From positions 882,181 through 946,180 of the forward strand of contig JXTC01000019.1 of NCBI GenBank assembly GCA_002914845.1: a DNA stretch of 64,000 bases, given 5' to 3'. The position numbers and the translations under genes were made by a program. The notes beneath the pieces are model-generated. The model made no database searches, was not told the DNA's origin, and saw nothing but the letters and a program-made list of their open reading frames with translations. Position 1 is the stretch's first letter, and each line of letters starts with the position of its first letter. Positions 63,496-64,000 of this stretch are shown here, one piece after another. Source of the DNA: Trema orientale (taxonomy: Eukaryota > Streptophyta > Magnoliopsida > Rosales > Cannabaceae).

Positions 63496-63833
63496 TTACT
63501 TCTGATACATGTAGTTAGTTCTCAGTCGTAACTATCAATTCTACTTTTAAGCAAACAAAAACTATCAATTCTATTGGGCTTTAATTATCACAAGGGGGGG
63601 AAAAAAGTTCTAAAGAGTCTACTTTCCTTGCCATAATCCTTGAATAACTCCCTCTTGATCCAGATTACCTACAGTAAGGGATATTACAAATTTGAACTGT
63701 TTTCTATGTTTCCTTTTACGATTGGCGTGAAGTCTCTCTCTCTCTTATTGGATAGCTCAAAGGCAGTTTTTCTGCACTGAATAAATTAAATAGAGGCCTT
63801 TCTTTTTTTTCTTTTTTTTTTTTTTTGAATTCA
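63496..63833. other. Intergenic, nothing identified
   Basis: Poly(T) tract at 63,803-63,827, no gene. Confidence 0.4.
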
Positions 63834-64000
63834 TTGTTAGGGTTTATGCCCTAAAAGTATGTATATTTTGGATATTTGCTGAATTAATAAAATGACATTT
63901 TTCTATATTTGAATTTGTGCATAATTGGTGTGTCTTTAAATATCAGAAAATTCCTAGTTTATTTATGTGACCACAAATTTAGTATATAAGTGTTATATAC
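63834..64000 (+). repeat. Probable start of a copia LTR cut by the window edge
   Basis: TGTTAGGGTTTATGCCCTAA resembles a common start of plant copia LTRs. The continuation (AATAAAATGACATTTTTCTATATTTG) is also LTR-like. No polypurine tract is visible to its left, so it would be a 5' or solo LTR. Confidence 0.45.

Overview
This is a nuclear window from a flowering plant, almost certainly a eudicot. It is AT-rich and has one intact, intronless CC-NB-ARC-LRR (CNL) resistance-gene reading frame, at least one broken paralogue, shorter LRR relics, and a dense load of plant LTR retrotransposons (Ty3-gypsy, a Tat/Ogre-type element, SIRE/Maximus-type Ty1-copia) and MITEs. I cannot name the species.

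Layout. 1-402 holds what looks like the last exon of an unidentified plus-strand gene. 403-9,240 is a non-coding flank (unit U1), partly duplicated again at 6,770-9,150 and interrupted by a Tourist-like MITE (6,923-7,807). 9,240-9,400 is an LRR relic. 10,263-13,637 (minus) is the intact CNL. From 14,500 to 46,700 a second copy of the same flank (U2) can be followed as short islands separated by five LTR-element insertions: gypsy-1 (14,925-22,405), a Tat-type element (22,834-28,509), a 5'-truncated SIRE-type copia (about 28,628-35,936), gypsy-2 (36,374-43,367, minus, with a 376-N gap) and a SIRE-type LTR (about 43,395-45,413). Three of the five insertions have recognisable target-site duplications (two perfect, one with a single mismatch), and the islands join in the same order as in U1. 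U3 (46,716-49,600) is a third, uninterrupted copy. 50,459-54,904 (minus) is an LRR fragment followed by a CNL pseudogene with two frameshifts. 56,180-58,960 is a large degenerate tandem array built on a palindromic core, followed by A-rich sequence, a truncated gypsy LTR carrying a MITE in a TA microsatellite, copia LTR remnants and unassigned sequence.

How it fits together. The locus is a small CNL cluster that grew by tandem duplication of NLR plus downstream flank. Most paralogues have decayed to 3' relics; one open frame remains. Later retrotransposition expanded the second flank about twentyfold. The two gypsy elements share the same decayed interior, so they look like a non-autonomous family mobilised in trans.

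The observations I consider least explained by ordinary annotation are: (i) a 34-bp tandem array inside the gypsy LTRs in which most units keep a hairpin by paired base changes; (ii) a recurrent palindrome, TGTTNCAACA, scattered through coding and LTR parts of the SIRE-type elements; (iii) the 2.8-kb palindromic satellite at 56-59 kb, with a short-unit half and a roughly 170-bp-unit half; and (iv) a perfect 31-bp inverted repeat in the SIRE-type 3' LTR. All calls come from reading the sequence by eye; no alignment or database search was run.
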